This document shows, in pieces, positions 6,765 to 13,868 of a stretch of 14,686 bases of DNA. The position numbers were made by a program, and so were the translations under genes. Source of the DNA: Actinomycetota bacterium (GTDB lineage: Bacteria; Actinomycetota; Acidimicrobiia; Acidimicrobiales; Microtrichaceae); contig WLLG01000024.1 of the NCBI GenBank assembly GCA_009700815.1, forward strand, positions 1 through 14,686, written 5' to 3'. The stretch's first letter is position 1, and every line of letters starts with the position of its first letter. The notes below the pieces were generated by a model, which worked only from the letters and a program-made list of their open reading frames with translations, was not told the DNA's origin and did not search any database.

Positions 6765-7628
6765 CTACTTCTTCTTGCCGACCCAAGAGCGTTTCGACCC
6801 GACAACGAGGACTCGTTGATACAGCGGCGCGGGCAAGCGTGAGACCAGATCGAACACCTTGGCATCCGGCCCGACGAGTACTCGACGTCGGTTTTTTTCT
6901 ACTGCTTTCAGGATCTGCCCCGCTGCTTTTTCGGGGGTGGTGAGCGTCATGCGATCAAAATTATCTGCCAGTTCTTTGGCCGACCCCGCAATCGAGAGCA
7001 CCGACAGATCTGTGCGAGCGTTTCGCGCAATGTTCGTACGAATTCCTCCAGGGTGCACCGTGGTGCAGGAGACTCCGGATTGCTCAATCTCGAGTTCCAT
7101 GCGCAGTGCGTCGGTAAAACCGCGCACACCAAACTTGGCTGCGTTGTAGGCCGACTGTGTGGGAATGCTCACAAGCCCAAACACGCTTGAGATGTTCACC
7201 ACATGGCCAGCACCGGACTCCTTCAGATACGGCAAGAAGGCTTTCGTGCCGTACACAACTCCCCAAAAGTTGATGTTCATCAACCACTCAAAGTCCTCAT
7301 AGGACATCGCCTCGATCGTGGCGCTCAGCGCAACACCTGCGTTATTCACAATCATGTTGACCTTGCCGTGTTCCTCGACAACTTGCGCGGCCCAAGCTTC
7401 GACCGCATCTCTATCTGAGACGTCGAGAACAGTTGCAGTGACCTTGGTTTTTAGAGTGCTCGTCGAGTTCGCTTCGATCAGCAGAACTGTTTCGGCTAGG
7501 CCATCGGAGTCAATATCTGCCAAGGACAGGTTCGCTCCCCGGCTTGAAAGATCCTGAGCCAATGCGCGTCCGATTCCAGACCCGGCGCCGGTGATCGCTA
7601 CCACGCTTCCTGCAAACCTGAAACTCAT
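6765..7628 (-). CDS. Short-chain dehydrogenase/reductase, coupled to the EthA-like monooxygenase
   Basis: A classical SDR of 287 aa that would oxidise an alcohol or reduce a carbonyl with NAD(P)(H). The cofactor motif TGAGSGIG is at 13-20, NNAG at 95-98, the catalytic Ser in NISS at 145-148, and Tyr161/Lys165 in YNAAK. Asp38 at the end of the second strand (LADID) is the acidic residue that often favours NAD over NADP. The C-terminal part from about 210 is longer than in minimal SDRs and ends in a basic KSWVGKKK-like tail. Its ATG overlaps the monooxygenase stop by ATGA, so the two proteins are made together; this suggests that the SDR prepares a ketone for the monooxygenase or processes a linked alcohol. 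Substrate unknown. Confidence 0.9.
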   Translation of the reverse strand: MSFRFAGSVVAITGAGSGIGRALAQDLSSRGANLSLADIDSDGLAETVLLIEANSTSTLKTKVTATVLDVSDRDAVEAWAAQVVEEHGKVNMIVNNAGVALSATIEAMSYEDFEWLMNINFWGVVYGTKAFLPYLKESGAGHVVNISSVFGLVSIPTQSAYNAAKFGVRGFTDALRMELEIEQSGVSCTTVHPGGIRTNIARNARTDLSVLSIAGSAKELADNFDRMTLTTPEKAAGQILKAVEKNRRRVLVGPDAKVFDLVSRLPAPLYQRVLVVGSKRSWVGKKK

Positions 7629-9163
7629 CGTGATGCTCCCGTCTTGGCTGGTGTGGAGCCCGCTTGACCGAAGTTCTTGGACCCAGAAAACTGCATGGCC
7701 CCGTCATCCAATTTGGAGAACTTGAGCGAGGGGTAGTCACGCACATAGCTCTGATACACCTTCCAAGGAAAGCGGGAGCCCTGCTTGGGCAGGAGCGCTG
7801 CTGAACGTTGCACATAGCCCGAGGTCAGGTCTAACAGCGGCTCGGGTGCCATTGCACCATCGGAATTCTTGGGCGTGCACTGCGAGTAACCATCATCATG
7901 CATACGGTTCAGGAGCCGGCAGATATAGGCACAGGTCAATTCACATTTCAGTGTCCATGACGCATTGGTGTAGCCAATCGCAACCCCTAGATTGGGAACG
8001 CCTTCGAGCATCATGCCCTTATAGGTGAGCTTGCTCCCAATATCGACTTGCTCGCCATCTACCGATAGTTCGATTCCTCCTAGGAACAGCAGCTCAAGGC
8101 CAGTTGCCGTAACAACGATGTCCGCTGGCAGTTCAGTTCCCGAGTTCAGCAAGACTCCCTGTTTGGTGAAGGTATCAATCGTGTCAGTCACCACTTCGGC
8201 CGAACCCGCCCGCATCGCCTTGAAGAGGTCGCCGTTAGGAACCACACAAACTCGCTGATCCCAAGGGTTATAGCTCGGGGTGAAGTTTTTCTCTACGTCG
8301 TAGCCATCGGGCAAACGCTTCGTTACTTCCTTCAGGAGCGTCTTCTTGACAAATTCCGGGCGACGTTTACTGAGTGTGTAGAAGGCTTGCGTCTGCAGCG
8401 CGAGCATCCAGCGGATAGTTGGCCCCGACACTTTATTAGGCAGGTATTTACGCAGCGAATTAGCAATCGGATTCTTGGCGGGAAGGGTTGCAATATACGT
8501 TGGCGAACGCTGCAGCATGGTGACGTGTTTGGCCGTGCGAGCCAGTGAGGGGACCAGCGTCACCGCTGTCGCTCCACTGCCGATTACAACAACGTTCTTG
8601 TCTACGTAGTCCAAGTCAGCGGGCCACTGCTGGGGGTGAATGACTGCGCCCTGAAAGTCCTCGAGGCCTGCAAACTCTGGTTGATAGCCGTGATCGTATC
8701 GGTAGTAGCCCGTGCAGGAGTACAAGAAGCCTGCAGTGAGTTCAAATTGTTCGCCGCTGCTGCTTCGCTCTGCAGTGATCCGCCAGAGCGAGTCTGCCGA
8801 GGACCAATCAGCAGAAATGATTTTGTGGCCAAACCGAATTTTGCGATCAATGCCCTCTTCTGCAGCTGTGTCTTTGATGTACTGCAGGATTGATTCGCCA
8901 TCAGCAATGGACTTTTCGCCTTGCCAAGGTCGGAACGAGAATCCAAGCGTGAACATGTCTGAGTCGGAGCGGATTCCCGGGTAGCGGAACAAGTCCCAGG
9001 TTCCCCCGATTGAATCTCTTGCCTCAAAGAGTGCGTAGCTTGCCCATGGGCACTCGGTCTTCACAAAGTGCGCCGCAGAGATCCCTGACAACCCAGCCCC
9101 AACAATTAAGACATCAAGGTGTTCCGCAGGCTTCTGTGGGTCTTGAGCATCAAGAGTTTCCAT
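7625..9163 (-). CDS. EthA-like Baeyer-Villiger flavin monooxygenase
   Basis: An FAD- and NADPH-dependent monooxygenase of 512 aa that would insert oxygen next to a ketone carbonyl to give an ester, or oxidise sulfur. The FAD motif GAGLSG is at 22-27, the BVMO fingerprint FxGxxxHxxxWP is complete at 170-181 (FQGAVIHPQQWP), and the NADPH motif GSGATA is at 195-200. Long blocks match mycobacterial EthA, including GTWDLFRYPGIRSDSDM, RSPTYI, NPWDQR, PNGDLF, TATGL and GYTNASWTLK. EthA is known for activating thioamide prodrugs; its natural substrate is unsettled. The ATG at 9163 is preferred; a TTG at 9229 would add 22 residues and run into the operator-like region. The gene is divergent from a TetR gene, as ethA is from ethR, and overlaps the downstream SDR. 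Confidence 0.93.
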   Translation of the reverse strand: METLDAQDPQKPAEHLDVLIVGAGLSGISAAHFVKTECPWASYALFEARDSIGGTWDLFRYPGIRSDSDMFTLGFSFRPWQGEKSIADGESILQYIKDTAAEEGIDRKIRFGHKIISADWSSADSLWRITAERSSSGEQFELTAGFLYSCTGYYRYDHGYQPEFAGLEDFQGAVIHPQQWPADLDYVDKNVVVIGSGATAVTLVPSLARTAKHVTMLQRSPTYIATLPAKNPIANSLRKYLPNKVSGPTIRWMLALQTQAFYTLSKRRPEFVKKTLLKEVTKRLPDGYDVEKNFTPSYNPWDQRVCVVPNGDLFKAMRAGSAEVVTDTIDTFTKQGVLLNSGTELPADIVVTATGLELLFLGGIELSVDGEQVDIGSKLTYKGMMLEGVPNLGVAIGYTNASWTLKCELTCAYICRLLNRMHDDGYSQCTPKNSDGAMAPEPLLDLTSGYVQRSAALLPKQGSRFPWKVYQSYVRDYPSLKFSKLDDGAMQFSGSKNFGQAGSTPAKTGASR

Positions 9164-9229
9164 AGTGTCCGAGCCTTCGCTAGTGAAATGGGCAGAGACT
9201 CCCAGATGGGAGTAATTCCTCAGATTCAA

Positions 9230-9258
9230 AAACTATGCGATTTGAGTACTTTCGTCAA
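9230..9258 (-). promoter_or_regulatory. Candidate promoter of the EthA-like monooxygenase operon
   Basis: Reading the minus strand, TTGACG at 9258-9253 (five of six with the -35 consensus) is followed after 17 bp by TAGTTT at 9235-9230, a weak -10. This would give a leader of about 60 nt before the ATG at 9163. The -35 and spacer lie within the dyad at 9242-9266, so binding there would block this promoter. Confidence 0.35.
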
Positions 9259-9266
9259 TTACTCAA
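9242..9266. promoter_or_regulatory. Probable TetR operator: 7-bp inverted repeat with 11-bp centre
   Basis: TTGAGTA at 9242-9248 and TACTCAA at 9260-9266 are perfect inverted arms around an 11-bp centre. A third GAGTA, in GAGTAATT at 9210-9217, pairs exactly as an inverted copy with AATTACTC at 9257-9264, so the motif occurs three times in 57 bp. The location between divergent monooxygenase and TetR genes, overlapping the candidate monooxygenase promoter and just upstream of the regulator's start, is typical for a TetR self-operator. No binding data exist here. Confidence 0.55.
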
Positions 9267-9288
9267 TTTTTATGCTAAAGATAAATCC

Positions 9289-9918
9289 GTGGATTCCCCT
9301 GTTCTTGAGTCTCAGACACGCAAAGGGCAACAGACCCGCCGGACAATCCTTGATGCAGCAGTGCTTCGCTTTGCGCGAAGCGGCTACCGCTCAACCTCGG
9401 TTGCAGATATCGCGCGTGATGCTGGGGTAGGGGGAACGATTGCGTTTGCCTACTTCAAAAACAAAGAGGCGCTGTTCTTGGCAGCAGTAGACCAAGACGT
9501 TGCAGCTCACATCCAAGAAGGCCTTGCTTTCGTGACCGATTCACGAAGCAGCCGGAAGCAACCCGAGGCCGACTGGCAGCAGCGCCTGTTCTTCACCCTG
9601 GTAGCCACGGCCGAGCAGCACCCGTTGTCACGGCGGCTCCTCGCCGGCCTAGAGCCCGAGGCAACGGATCGAGTCCTAGAGATTCCGGCACTCAAAGAGT
9701 TGCGAGCGGCATGCGCTACACGATTGCAATCCGAGCAAACCGCTGGGACCATACGACCCGATGTCGACCCACTCGTCATGGCAAACGGAATCGTTGCGAT
9801 CATGTTGGCGTTGCTGATGTCCGTGGTGCAGCTCGGCAGCACTGCCACGACGGGTTACGCAACCGAGGTCGCTGCGGTTTTCGCTGCCGCACTGAGGCCC
9901 ACATCAACTCGCGACTAG
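9289..9918 (+). CDS. TetR-family transcriptional regulator, divergent from the EthA-like operon
   Basis: A 209-aa repressor-type protein. The N-terminal DNA-binding domain is clear: TRRTILDAAVLRFARSGY at 16-33, then the helix-turn-helix STSVADIARDAGVGGTIAFAYF and KNKEALF up to about 63. The rest is the variable ligand-binding and dimer domain. It is probably the local regulator of the monooxygenase-SDR pair and of itself, binding the dyad at 9242-9266; the ligand is unknown. The GTG at 9289 is chosen because the DNA-binding domain starts 9 residues later and because an ATG at 9235 would place the operator-like dyad and a -10-like TATGCT (9271-9276) inside the gene. It is not an obvious EthR orthologue by sequence; only the arrangement is the same. 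Confidence 0.88.
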   Translation: MDSPVLESQTRKGQQTRRTILDAAVLRFARSGYRSTSVADIARDAGVGGTIAFAYFKNKEALFLAAVDQDVAAHIQEGLAFVTDSRSSRKQPEADWQQRLFFTLVATAEQHPLSRRLLAGLEPEATDRVLEIPALKELRAACATRLQSEQTAGTIRPDVDPLVMANGIVAIMLALLMSVVQLGSTATTGYATEVAAVFAAALRPTSTRD

Positions 9919-9939
9919 TTCGCGGTAGCCCAGAACTAG
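9915..9939. repeat. 7-bp inverted repeat at the TetR stop codon
   Basis: CTAGTTC at 9915-9921 and GAACTAG at 9933-9939 can form a seven-pair stem with an 11-nt loop. The left arm contains the TetR stop codon and the right arm merges with the 11-bp tandem repeat. The stem is AT-rich and lacks a T-run, so terminator function is doubtful. Confidence 0.4.
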
Positions 9940-9991
9940 CCCGCTACTAGCCCGCTACTAGCCCGCTACTAGCCCAGAACTAGCCCGTGCT
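9926..9991. repeat. 11-bp tandem repeat, six units, between convergent genes
   Basis: Units of 11 bp run without gaps: TAGCCCAGAAC (9926), TAGCCCGCTAC (9937, 9948 and 9959), TAGCCCAGAAC (9970) and TAGCCCGTGCT (9981). The three middle units are identical and are flanked by one AGAAC variant on each side. On the minus strand the last units encode the C-terminal residues and the TAG stop of the neighbouring SDR (stop at 9971-9969). Since 11 is not a multiple of 3, a change in unit number upstream of the stop would alter the frame. Confidence 0.95.
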
Positions 9992-10871
9992 GCGGAGGCA
10001 AATCTCCTCGTCCAATTGCATCTGCACGCTGGTGTAGCAGCTCTGCGGTGGCATCCAAATCTCGAGCAATGATGAACCTGCGCTTGCGCACACCCTCGAC
10101 CACAAATTCAGCCAACTCGTCTAGGTCGGCCACTGCAGGATCCTTGCCCGTTGCTTTCGCTACACGGGCAACGAGTTCATCAAAGCTCATGCTTCCTCGC
10201 CCAGTCCCAGCGCCCTGACGCTGCAGATGCTCGGGACGATTTCTAGCAGCCGAGTACAAGCCCGTATCGAGCAGCCCACCCGAGGGATAAAACACCGAGG
10301 CTCGCAGAGCCGTGTTGTTGTTGATCAGGTTGTGATCCAGCGACTCGGCAAAGCAGGTCAGCGCAGCCTTCGAAGCTGCATAGATCGATGCCGTTGGTAC
10401 GGGCGCAACACCACCATCTTTGGAGGAGGTCACAATGATCTGCCCCGGCTGCGCCGACTTGATCATGCGCGGAATAAAGACAGAGCTACAGATACCGGTG
10501 CCAAACACGTTGACCCCAAAGCACCAGCGCCAGTCATTTGGCTCTTGCTCCCAGGGCAGTCCCCCACCACCCGAGGTCACCCCGGCATTCAGGAACAACA
10601 AGTTGCAGCGGCCAAACTGCTCAAAGACTTGATCGGCCAAGGCAGTCACCGAGGACTCATCGGTCACGTCGGTTTGGATGCCAGTTACTGCGCCCAAGGG
10701 AGACAGTTCGGCAACCGTGGCAGATAAAACAGCCTCTTCGATATCGGCGATGACCACGGTCGCATTCGCACCGAGCAGCGCTGTGACAATCGCCTTACCA
10801 ATGCCGTTTGCACCACCAGTAACCACTGCGACTGCGCCATCAATCTGAAGTTCTTCAAGTTGAGCGGTCAT
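9969..10871 (-). CDS. Short-chain dehydrogenase/reductase following the amidohydrolase
   Basis: An SDR of 300 aa, distinct from the one at 6765. TGGANGIG at 18-25 binds the nucleotide and Asp43 in IADIEE suggests NAD preference. LNAG is at 94-97 and Asn121 in GVNVFG follows; the catalytic Ser is in VTSSKDG at 147-153, and Tyr164/Lys168 lie in YAASK. The region after residue 200 (RNRPEHLQRQGAGTGRGSM) is an Arg/Gly-rich substrate-loop segment, followed by a helical end. The start chosen is the ATG at 10871, 2 nt after the amidohydrolase stop; an ATG at 10886 would overlap it by 13 bp and add five residues. Neither has a clear ribosome site, so coupling to the upstream gene is likely. Its last codons lie in the 11-bp tandem repeat. 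Substrate unknown; the context points to a catabolic step. Confidence 0.88.
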   Translation of the reverse strand: MTAQLEELQIDGAVAVVTGGANGIGKAIVTALLGANATVVIADIEEAVLSATVAELSPLGAVTGIQTDVTDESSVTALADQVFEQFGRCNLLFLNAGVTSGGGGLPWEQEPNDWRWCFGVNVFGTGICSSVFIPRMIKSAQPGQIIVTSSKDGGVAPVPTASIYAASKAALTCFAESLDHNLINNNTALRASVFYPSGGLLDTGLYSAARNRPEHLQRQGAGTGRGSMSFDELVARVAKATGKDPAVADLDELAEFVVEGVRKRRFIIARDLDATAELLHQRADAIGRGDLPPQHGLVLG

Positions 10872-10873
10872 GA

Positions 10874-12160
10874 TCAGCCGGGCCATTCCATGCCGTAGTC
10901 ATCGAACCACCAGCGTGCTTCACGAATCGCGCCGGGGGCCGTGCGCAAGGAGGGATCCTGATTGAGCTTCTCGGGAGTCGGCCCGACGTCTTGAGCAATC
11001 TTGGTGAGTGCAGCTAGGTCAAGGTTGTAACACTTCACGGCGTTGAGCCCGAGCAGCAACCTGGTGTCCTCGATAGAGACCTTCTGGAAGTCAGTTTCGA
11101 GTCGTTCAACCGTATTTGGCCAAGAGCCTTCGGGGTGCGGGTAATCAGTCCCCCACATGAGTGCGTCAATGCCGTTCACATGCCTGCGTCGAATCTCTTC
11201 ACGGCTCATGGTGGATGCGCCAATAAAGACGTTCTCGCCGAGGTACTCAGATGGCAGGCGCTTCATCAGGCCTTTGGTGCGGGAGTTGAGTTTCTTGACC
11301 TTGCCGTTAGCCCCGAAGGTTGTGTCGGCCTTCCACAGAAGGTCACCCAACCAATACGAGCCGCACTCCACTACTGCGTAGCGAAGGCCAGGGAACTTGT
11401 CGAACTTTCCTGACAACAACAGTTGCCACAAAATCCGGTGCGTCCAGAACGGAACCTCTAACACAAACTGCGCAATGTTGTCGTTGTAGCTATCCCAATC
11501 CCCCTCACCAGAGTGCGTATGAACTACTAAGCCGGCTTCTTCACATGCTGCCCAGATTGGGTCATAGGAGGGGTGGCCATACGAGGGCTTGTCGTGCCAC
11601 ATGGTCGGCACCATGACCCCCTTGATGCCGGGCTTGCCAGCTAGAGCCTGAATCTCTTTGACGGACTCTTCGATGTCATGAATGATCGGCACCAGCGCAA
11701 CCCCAGCTCGCCGATTGGGATTGGTGGCACAGAACTCTTCGAGCCAGCGGTTATGTGCGCGGGCACCAGCAAAGGCCAAGGCCGGGTCGGTGATCTGCCC
11801 CGCAGCAAGACCAGCACCAAAGGGTGGTGACTCTTGGCCAGTCACAGAGTCACCATCGGCAAAGATCACTTCGCCAGCGATGCCATCAGCATCAAGAGCC
11901 TTATCGCGAATCACCGGATCAAACGCACCTCGCAGGCCCTCTTCATTCTCGCCCTCCCACTTCGCTACGTACTCGCCGTTCATCTCTTCCACGAGTCGAC
12001 GGTGGTTATGTCGCTCAAGCACCCACTCATCAAACTGAGGGTGAAACTGTGAGTCCAAGTACTCCCGGTACTCGCCAACCTGTAAACCTGCGTGAGTGTC
12101 TGAGGAGACGATCACATATGGGTCGTTGCTTGTATCGACTCCCTCGAGCGGGTTGGGCAT
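10874..12160 (-). CDS. Metal-dependent amidohydrolase (ACMSD-like, amidohydrolase 2 family)
   Basis: A TIM-barrel hydrolase or decarboxylase of 428 aa in the amidohydrolase-2 superfamily, whose members cleave C-N or C-C bonds with a bound metal. The first metal motif is DTH at 21-23 (Asp in place of the first His of HxH, as in many actinobacterial relatives). HTH is at 214-216 in LVVHTHSGEG, VVECG at 263-267 has Glu where ACMSD enzymes often have His, and GTDYPHPEG from 337 supplies Asp339. The start is settled by GGAGGA at 12172-12167, six nt before the ATG at 12160; a longer frame to 12226 would run over the direct repeats. It is the first gene of a minus-strand pair with an SDR and is divergent from a TetR gene. 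The ring-cleavage or steroid-like catabolic role often given to such relatives is only a guess here. Confidence 0.86.
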   Translation of the reverse strand: MPNPLEGVDTSNDPYVIVSSDTHAGLQVGEYREYLDSQFHPQFDEWVLERHNHRRLVEEMNGEYVAKWEGENEEGLRGAFDPVIRDKALDADGIAGEVIFADGDSVTGQESPPFGAGLAAGQITDPALAFAGARAHNRWLEEFCATNPNRRAGVALVPIIHDIEESVKEIQALAGKPGIKGVMVPTMWHDKPSYGHPSYDPIWAACEEAGLVVHTHSGEGDWDSYNDNIAQFVLEVPFWTHRILWQLLLSGKFDKFPGLRYAVVECGSYWLGDLLWKADTTFGANGKVKKLNSRTKGLMKRLPSEYLGENVFIGASTMSREEIRRRHVNGIDALMWGTDYPHPEGSWPNTVERLETDFQKVSIEDTRLLLGLNAVKCYNLDLAALTKIAQDVGPTPEKLNQDPSLRTAPGAIREARWWFDDYGMEWPG

Positions 12161-12166
12161 ATCAGT

Positions 12167-12172
12167 TCCTCC
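12167..12172 (-). promoter_or_regulatory. Strong ribosome binding site of the amidohydrolase gene
   Basis: GGAGGA on the minus strand, six nt before the ATG at 12160-12158. It is one of the few clear Shine-Dalgarno sites in the window and fixes the amidohydrolase start, ruling out the longer frame that reaches 12226. Confidence 0.8.
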
Positions 12173-12185
12173 GACTTGTACTGGC

Positions 12186-12252
12186 CACTTTGCAGGCTTG
12201 GGCACTTTGCAGGCAATTACTTGCACACTGTCCTAGTATTCTTGCACACTGT
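12186..12252. promoter_or_regulatory. Two pairs of 12-bp direct repeats in the divergent promoter region
   Basis: CACTTTGCAGGC occurs at 12186-12197 and 12203-12214 (17-bp period), and CTTGCACACTGT at 12220-12231 and 12241-12252 (21-bp period, two helical turns). The second copy of the latter runs into CTGTTACAG, itself a small 4+1+4 dyad. All four lie between the amidohydrolase start (12160) and the TetR start (12319), where regulators of both transcripts would bind. The 158-bp intergenic region holds no gene; I cannot place -35/-10 boxes with confidence. Confidence 0.6.
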
Positions 12253-12318
12253 TACAGAACCCCGCCCGCATGGCAACCCTGTCCTTCTCGTAACCCATTT
12301 ACAGAAAAGCCACCTCAC

Positions 12319-13032
12319 GTGACCACCACTGCTGCCGCAGCAACCACCAAGCCACAGAATCAGGCCACGGGCACAGCAAAGCGCGCCGGACTGGATTACG
12401 AGGATGTCGTGGTGGCGGCTCTACAACTCGTAGAGACTCGGGGAGCCGAGGCGCTGAGCATGCGCAAGCTGGCGGCCGAACTCGGGGTGACCACCACCAC
12501 CATCTATCACCATGTTGGTGGCCGAGATGATCTGATTCTGGCGCTCATTCGACATCTGTCCGCGCAGCAAGCGGAGATCACCATTGAGGGCCAGAACCCG
12601 GCTGAGCGTATTCAATCGGTGAGCGAACACATTTGGAGTAGCGCGTTAGCTCACCGGAACGTGACCGCACTGGCCCATCAGGTTGGCGCCACTTCGTTGC
12701 TCGCGATGCCCCTTGAGTTGGCTTTGGCTCGGGAGTTGCAGGCTGCTGGGCTGAGCGGAGCAGCGCTGCGAGATGCTCTGCGCGCAATCCTGATGTGCAC
12801 TGCCGGATTCTTGGTAGTGGCGTTTCGTAATGAGGCGAGCATTTCTGCCGAGTACCGTTCCTCGGTGCTGTGGTCCGAGGTCATCGATGAGCAGATCGAT
12901 GCCGAAACCACCCGGGCTCTCTGCGAACCACCGGACATATTCTCACTGTTCCAACAGAGCATTCGAGCGCTGATCCTTCACTTCATCACGGCCGAGCCGG
13001 GCCCGAGCAAAAAACAAGAGAGCAAGACATGA
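12319..13032 (+). CDS. TetR-family transcriptional regulator of the catabolic cluster
   Basis: A 237-aa regulator. Residues 1-22 are a Thr/Ala-rich polar tail; the DNA-binding domain runs from DYEDVVVAALQLVETRG (26-42) through the helix-turn-helix LSMRKLAAELGVTTTTIYHHV (46-66) to the GGRDDLI turn. The C-terminal 150 residues are the ligand domain and are helical in character. The start is GTG at 12319; the same frame stays open upstream to 11824, but that stretch is the antisense of the amidohydrolase gene. Its stop overlaps the start of the decarboxylase-like gene by ATGA, so regulator and enzymes are co-expressed, an arrangement that fits self-limiting control. It probably binds some of the direct repeats at 12186-12252. 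The ligand could be a pathway intermediate such as an acyl-CoA, but the sequence does not say. Confidence 0.88.
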   Translation: MTTTAAAATTKPQNQATGTAKRAGLDYEDVVVAALQLVETRGAEALSMRKLAAELGVTTTTIYHHVGGRDDLILALIRHLSAQQAEITIEGQNPAERIQSVSEHIWSSALAHRNVTALAHQVGATSLLAMPLELALARELQAAGLSGAALRDALRAILMCTAGFLVVAFRNEASISAEYRSSVLWSEVIDEQIDAETTRALCEPPDIFSLFQQSIRALILHFITAEPGPSKKQESKT

Positions 13033-13790
13033 CTGATCAGCCACTGGTTCGCCCAGCAGCCATTACCGGCTGGCCCAAATTGGTTCTGAACTACCCGACC
13101 GACCCGGACTGTATTGCTGCCCTGTTGCCCCCAGGGCTTAACCCGACTTCAGACTCAACGGTGCAGATCAGCATCTACTGCGTTCCGGTGCACGGCGAAC
13201 CCGAATTCGGGGTCAGTACCAAGATTCCAGCAACCTATAACGGCGTGGCCGGCAACTACACGCTCGGAATCGGAATCGATCAAGAGGCCGCCATCTTCAT
13301 CAGCCGAGAAACAAACGGTCAGCCCAAGTTCCCCTGCCAGGTGCGGCTGTTCAGGCTCGAGGATCAGATTCACGCGTCATGCACGCATCAGGGAACCACC
13401 TTCTTGCGCTTTGAGGGCAGCGTGACTGCAGCCCCAGAGCCAACGGGCGAGGAGTTCGAAGAGAACGAATGGTGGATCAAATCCTCTCGAGCCGTTGGGG
13501 GCAAAGAACGTTCCTATGACTTTGCACCGCACGTGGTTCGAGTTCGCACCAACGGCTCCACCACGCACACCGAAACACTCGACGGAACGCTGACTCTGAC
13601 AGAAAGTTCTTGGGATCCGTACACCGAACTCTTGCCAATGTTGGGCCCTGCCACAGCGGAGTTGGTAACCAATCGCCACACTGGCAGAGAAATCACGCTC
13701 GAGGGTCCCCTCGACCCAGAAGCCTTCTGGCCCTTCGCAAATACCATCGGCGGGTCACGATGGCCGGGAACCCGAGGTGGCCCCCGGTGA
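13029..13790 (+). CDS. Acetoacetate decarboxylase-fold protein with a single active-site Lys
   Basis: A 253-aa member of the acetoacetate decarboxylase superfamily, whose enzymes use a Schiff-base lysine to decarboxylate beta-keto acids or, in some branches, to carry out aldol or dehydration chemistry. The signature is present as RETNGQPKFP at 93-102; Lys100 matches the Schiff-base Lys of classical enzymes. Those enzymes have a second Lys directly after it that lowers the pKa of the first; here that position is Phe101, so true acetoacetate decarboxylation is doubtful. IPATYNG (66-72) and the NYTLGIGIDQEAA region fit the family core. The ATG overlaps the TetR stop by ATGA. Placed with a thioesterase, an aldehyde dehydrogenase, an amidohydrolase and an SDR, it probably acts on a keto or hydroxy acid in a degradative route. 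Confidence 0.78.
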   Translation: MTDQPLVRPAAITGWPKLVLNYPTDPDCIAALLPPGLNPTSDSTVQISIYCVPVHGEPEFGVSTKIPATYNGVAGNYTLGIGIDQEAAIFISRETNGQPKFPCQVRLFRLEDQIHASCTHQGTTFLRFEGSVTAAPEPTGEEFEENEWWIKSSRAVGGKERSYDFAPHVVRVRTNGSTTHTETLDGTLTLTESSWDPYTELLPMLGPATAELVTNRHTGREITLEGPLDPEAFWPFANTIGGSRWPGTRGGPR

Positions 13791-13868
13791 TCGCTTTCTG
13801 CCATCCCTCAAGCCGAAGCCCGCAATTGCTGGGCAGCCCCCGTCCTCACACCTCGATAGGAATCACCC

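Noticed and set aside
8602..9027. 141-residue minus-strand frame overlapping the monooxygenase
   Set aside because: Out-of-frame shadow of the FAD-binding region of the EthA-like gene.
10227..10727. 166-residue plus-strand frame opposite the second SDR
   Set aside because: Antisense shadow of an SDR whose Rossmann and YxxxK motifs are intact; no motif of its own.
12161..12226. Longer amidohydrolase start
   Set aside because: It would run through the direct-repeat region; GGAGGA at 12172-12167 before the ATG at 12160 is a far better start.
11824..12318. A 165-codon N-terminal extension of the second TetR gene
   Set aside because: The stretch is the antisense of the amidohydrolase gene plus its promoter region, has low-complexity basic composition, and the TetR fold begins only after the GTG at 12319.
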